From Sambucus nigra (lineage: Eukaryota; Streptophyta; Magnoliopsida; Dipsacales; Adoxaceae), in assembly GCA_949130495.1 (NCBI GenBank), contig OX422220.1, forward strand, positions 126,673,268-126,737,267: DNA of 64,000 nucleotides. The letters run 5' to 3'. The notes below the pieces were generated by a model that saw only the letters and a program-made list of their open reading frames with translations, searched no databases and was not told the DNA's origin. Made by a program: the position numbers and the translations under genes. Positions 62,139 to 64,000 of the stretch are shown here, one piece after another; position 1 is the stretch's first letter, and the number at the start of each line of letters is the position of its first letter.

Positions 62139-63437
62139 TTATGTTTGGCTGGGCGATGGGTATGACAGTGGGGCACTGCCCCATGGTGAGGGAGATGAGG
62201 GATATATAGGAGCACTGGCAGGTTGAGGTTTGTTTGCAAACGGAAGAATATTTTCGTTAAAACGAACATGACGAGCGTAGTAGATGCGTCCAGATTCAAC
62301 ATGCAAACAACGATAGCCATGTTGGTGAGGACTATATCCGAGAAAGATGCAAGGATAAGATCGATAATCCATTTTGTGAGAATTATAGGGATGAAGATAC
62401 TAAAAGCATAGGCACCTAAAAACTTTGAGGAATGTGTAGTCGGGAGATTGAGAATAAATTATTTGAAATGGAGAAGAATGATATAGGGTGCGAGTGGGCA
62501 TGTAGTTGATAAGAAAGACAACACTTTCGAAGGCATAATGCCAATATTTTTTAGGAATAGAGGCATGGGCCATGAGAGTAAGACCCGTTTCAACAATGTG
62601 ACGGTGATGACGTTCGACAAAACCAACTTGTTCATGGGTGTGGGGACAAGAATAATGGTGCTGAATGCCATAGTTTTTACAAAAATGTGTCTATTTTGTG
62701 AAACTCACCACCCAAATCCGTTTGTACATTTTTAATTTTTATATTGAATTGTTATTCAACCAATTTTTGAAATTCAATAAAAATTGAATAAACATCAGAT
62801 TTACTCACCATGGGATAAAACCAGATGAAATTTGAAAAATGATCAACAAAGATAATAAAATATTTCTGGCCATTATATGACATAATGGGAGAGGGTCCCC
62901 AAACATCACTAAAAATTAAATATAATACAAATGGAGATGACTTGCACGACTCGACAAGTGTTGTCTACATGACTTGCCCATTTAACATGCGACACAAACA
63001 TTATTAACTCTAGATGACATGAACGGGAGATGATTCTGATGAAGAGTTTAATGAAGAACTTTAGAGTGAGGATGACCGAGACGTTGATGCCAACACTGGG
63101 TGGTTGATTTGATGGAATGATATGCATGTGGAGAGGATGGTGACATTTGTGGTGAGAGAGAGTAGAGTCTATCTTTACTCGTGCCGTGGAGAAGAGGCGT
63201 TTTGGTGCAGCGATCCTTAACAACACAGAAGGAAGGGTGAAATTCAAAATAAACATCATTATCACGAGCAAATTTTTGAACAGAAAGAAGAGATTTAGAA
63301 ATAGTAGGAACGTGTAATACATTATTAAGAGAAAGTTTAGATGAAGAGGTAGAGATTGAGGAATTTCCAATGTGTGAGATAGATAGACCCTTGTTTCCAA
63401 TGTGAAGAGTGTCCGAGCCATTGTAGGCATAGGGGTG
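62139..63437 (-). pseudogene. Ale-like copia integrase (gag-pre-integrase to C-terminal end), broken
   Basis: In order on the minus strand: LHIGNKGLSISHIGNS and VLHVPTISKSLLSVQKFARD (post-protease segment); WHQRLGHPHSKVL then CVAC (HHCC zinc domain); IFSDVWGP (first catalytic Asp, about 62,900); NVQTDLGGEFHKID (second Asp, about 62,720); HTHEQVGFVERHHRHIVETGL (Glu, about 62,610). It ends with YPCIFLGYSPHQHGYRCLHV and GRIYYARHVRFNENILPF (62,360-62,240). All three catalytic residues survive, but stops follow the zinc domain and precede the second Asp block, and several frameshifts occur. Confidence 0.85.
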
Positions 63438-64000
63438 TTAAATATTAACGAGGTCTGGAGTAACGTGATAAGATGCCCCGGTGTCAGGAAGCCATGCATT
63501 TAGAGGTAATGTTGGGGTGGAGAGTAACCCAGGTTGAGATGAGGGTGTGTGAGTGTAGTGGGAAGTAGGAAATGATGGATTTGAGATATTAAAGCGGTGA
63601 GGATATGAAGTGCCAATATGATAGAAACCATTGCAGATTTGACAACGGGTTTGATATGGGGGACGGTAAGAGGGAAAACGGCCACGGTCGAATCGACCAC
63701 GAGATGAGTTGGAAAAAGAATGACCTTGATGAGAGTGGGAGGGTGGAGGGTAGTTAGAAGATGTGGTAGTATTATGAGCGGTGGGTGGTTGAGCAGTTTG
63801 AGTTGTTGGAGATGGGTTTATGCTGAGAGATGAAAGATCGTCATTATGAATGAACTCGTGACTGGGAAGAAGTGAATGATGTTCAGAAAAGGAGATTGGA
63901 GTAGATCGGGCTGTTAAGGTGGTAACAAGATCCTTAAAATCATGTCGAATACCTTTAAACACATGAATATTAAATTCTTCTTGAGAGATATGGTGACTAG
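63438..64000 (-). pseudogene. copia gag C terminus and protease, runs off the window
   Basis: Open on the minus strand from the window edge to TAA at 63,438-63,440. It has FNIHVFKGIRHDFKDLVTTL then LTARSTPISFSEHHSLLPSH, the usual copia gag (UBN2-type) end. A Gly/Arg/Tyr-rich basic region and a zinc knuckle follow, CQICNGFYHIGTSYPHRF, in which the last Cys is Tyr (C-x2-C-x4-H-x4-Y). The protease start WLPDTGASYHVTPDL has an intact DTGA active site. The TAA falls four codons after it, where relatives read on, so protease and integrase are cut from gag. The N-terminal half of gag lies outside the window. Confidence 0.8.

Overview
The window looks like repeat-rich nuclear DNA of a flowering plant with a large genome. 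It is AT-rich, has long microsatellites, and is mostly LTR retrotransposons of typically plant lineages: Tat, Tekay-type chromovirus, SIRE-like copia and Ale-like copia. The only recognisable piece of an ordinary plant gene is a broken minus-strand fragment of a FLX-like (FLC EXPRESSOR-like) coiled-coil gene at the left edge. I see no bacterial-style operons, rRNA, tRNA or CRISPR. Nearly all protein-coding traces are decayed. The only long open frames are the RT-RNase H end of a copia element at the right edge and a gag frame carrying one stop.

Layout. 1-5.4 kb: FLX-like fragment, two duplicated non-coding segments, a small zinc-knuckle fragment, a CACTA-like terminus and CT/TG microsatellites. 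5,440-10,596: a complete, gag-only, non-autonomous SIRE-like copia element on the minus strand, with about 1.08-kb LTRs, a 5-bp target duplication (ATAAT), a polypurine tract and a triplicated primer binding site. About 10.8 kb: a foldback (MITE-like) element. About 13.6-53.5 kb: one old Ty3/gypsy element of the Tat lineage, plus strand, cut up by later events. Its parts in order are: LTR with about 165-bp subrepeats; leader with a 218-bp AAT microsatellite; decayed gag, protease, RT, RNase H, second (archaeal-type) RNase H and integrase; two antisense accessory genes, one DUF7745-like and one plant-mobile-domain (PMD)-like; a roughly 48-bp tandem array; and the 3' LTR.

Nested inside the antisense PMD gene is a minus-strand Tekay-type chromovirus (35,259-48,094) with 3-kb LTRs, a primer binding site, a polypurine tract and remnant integrase. 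Its 3' LTR is itself interrupted by a 2.9-kb solo LTR of a related family with a perfect 5-bp target duplication. The PMD/LTR junction occurs twice (26,234 and 35,258), so a segmental duplication followed the chromovirus insertion. The two copies are separated by 6.6 kb of unassigned DNA that begins like a Helitron. 53.5-59.8 kb holds no recognised gene but carries degenerate repeats. 59.8-64.0 kb is the 3' end of an Ale-like copia element on the minus strand.

The relative order read from nesting is: Tat insertion, then chromovirus insertion into the PMD gene, then (order unresolved) the solo-LTR insertion and the duplication. The most distinctive biology is the Tat element with two antisense, separately promoted accessory genes. 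Their promoters share a TGCC-N4-GGCA palindromic module with the element's own LTR.
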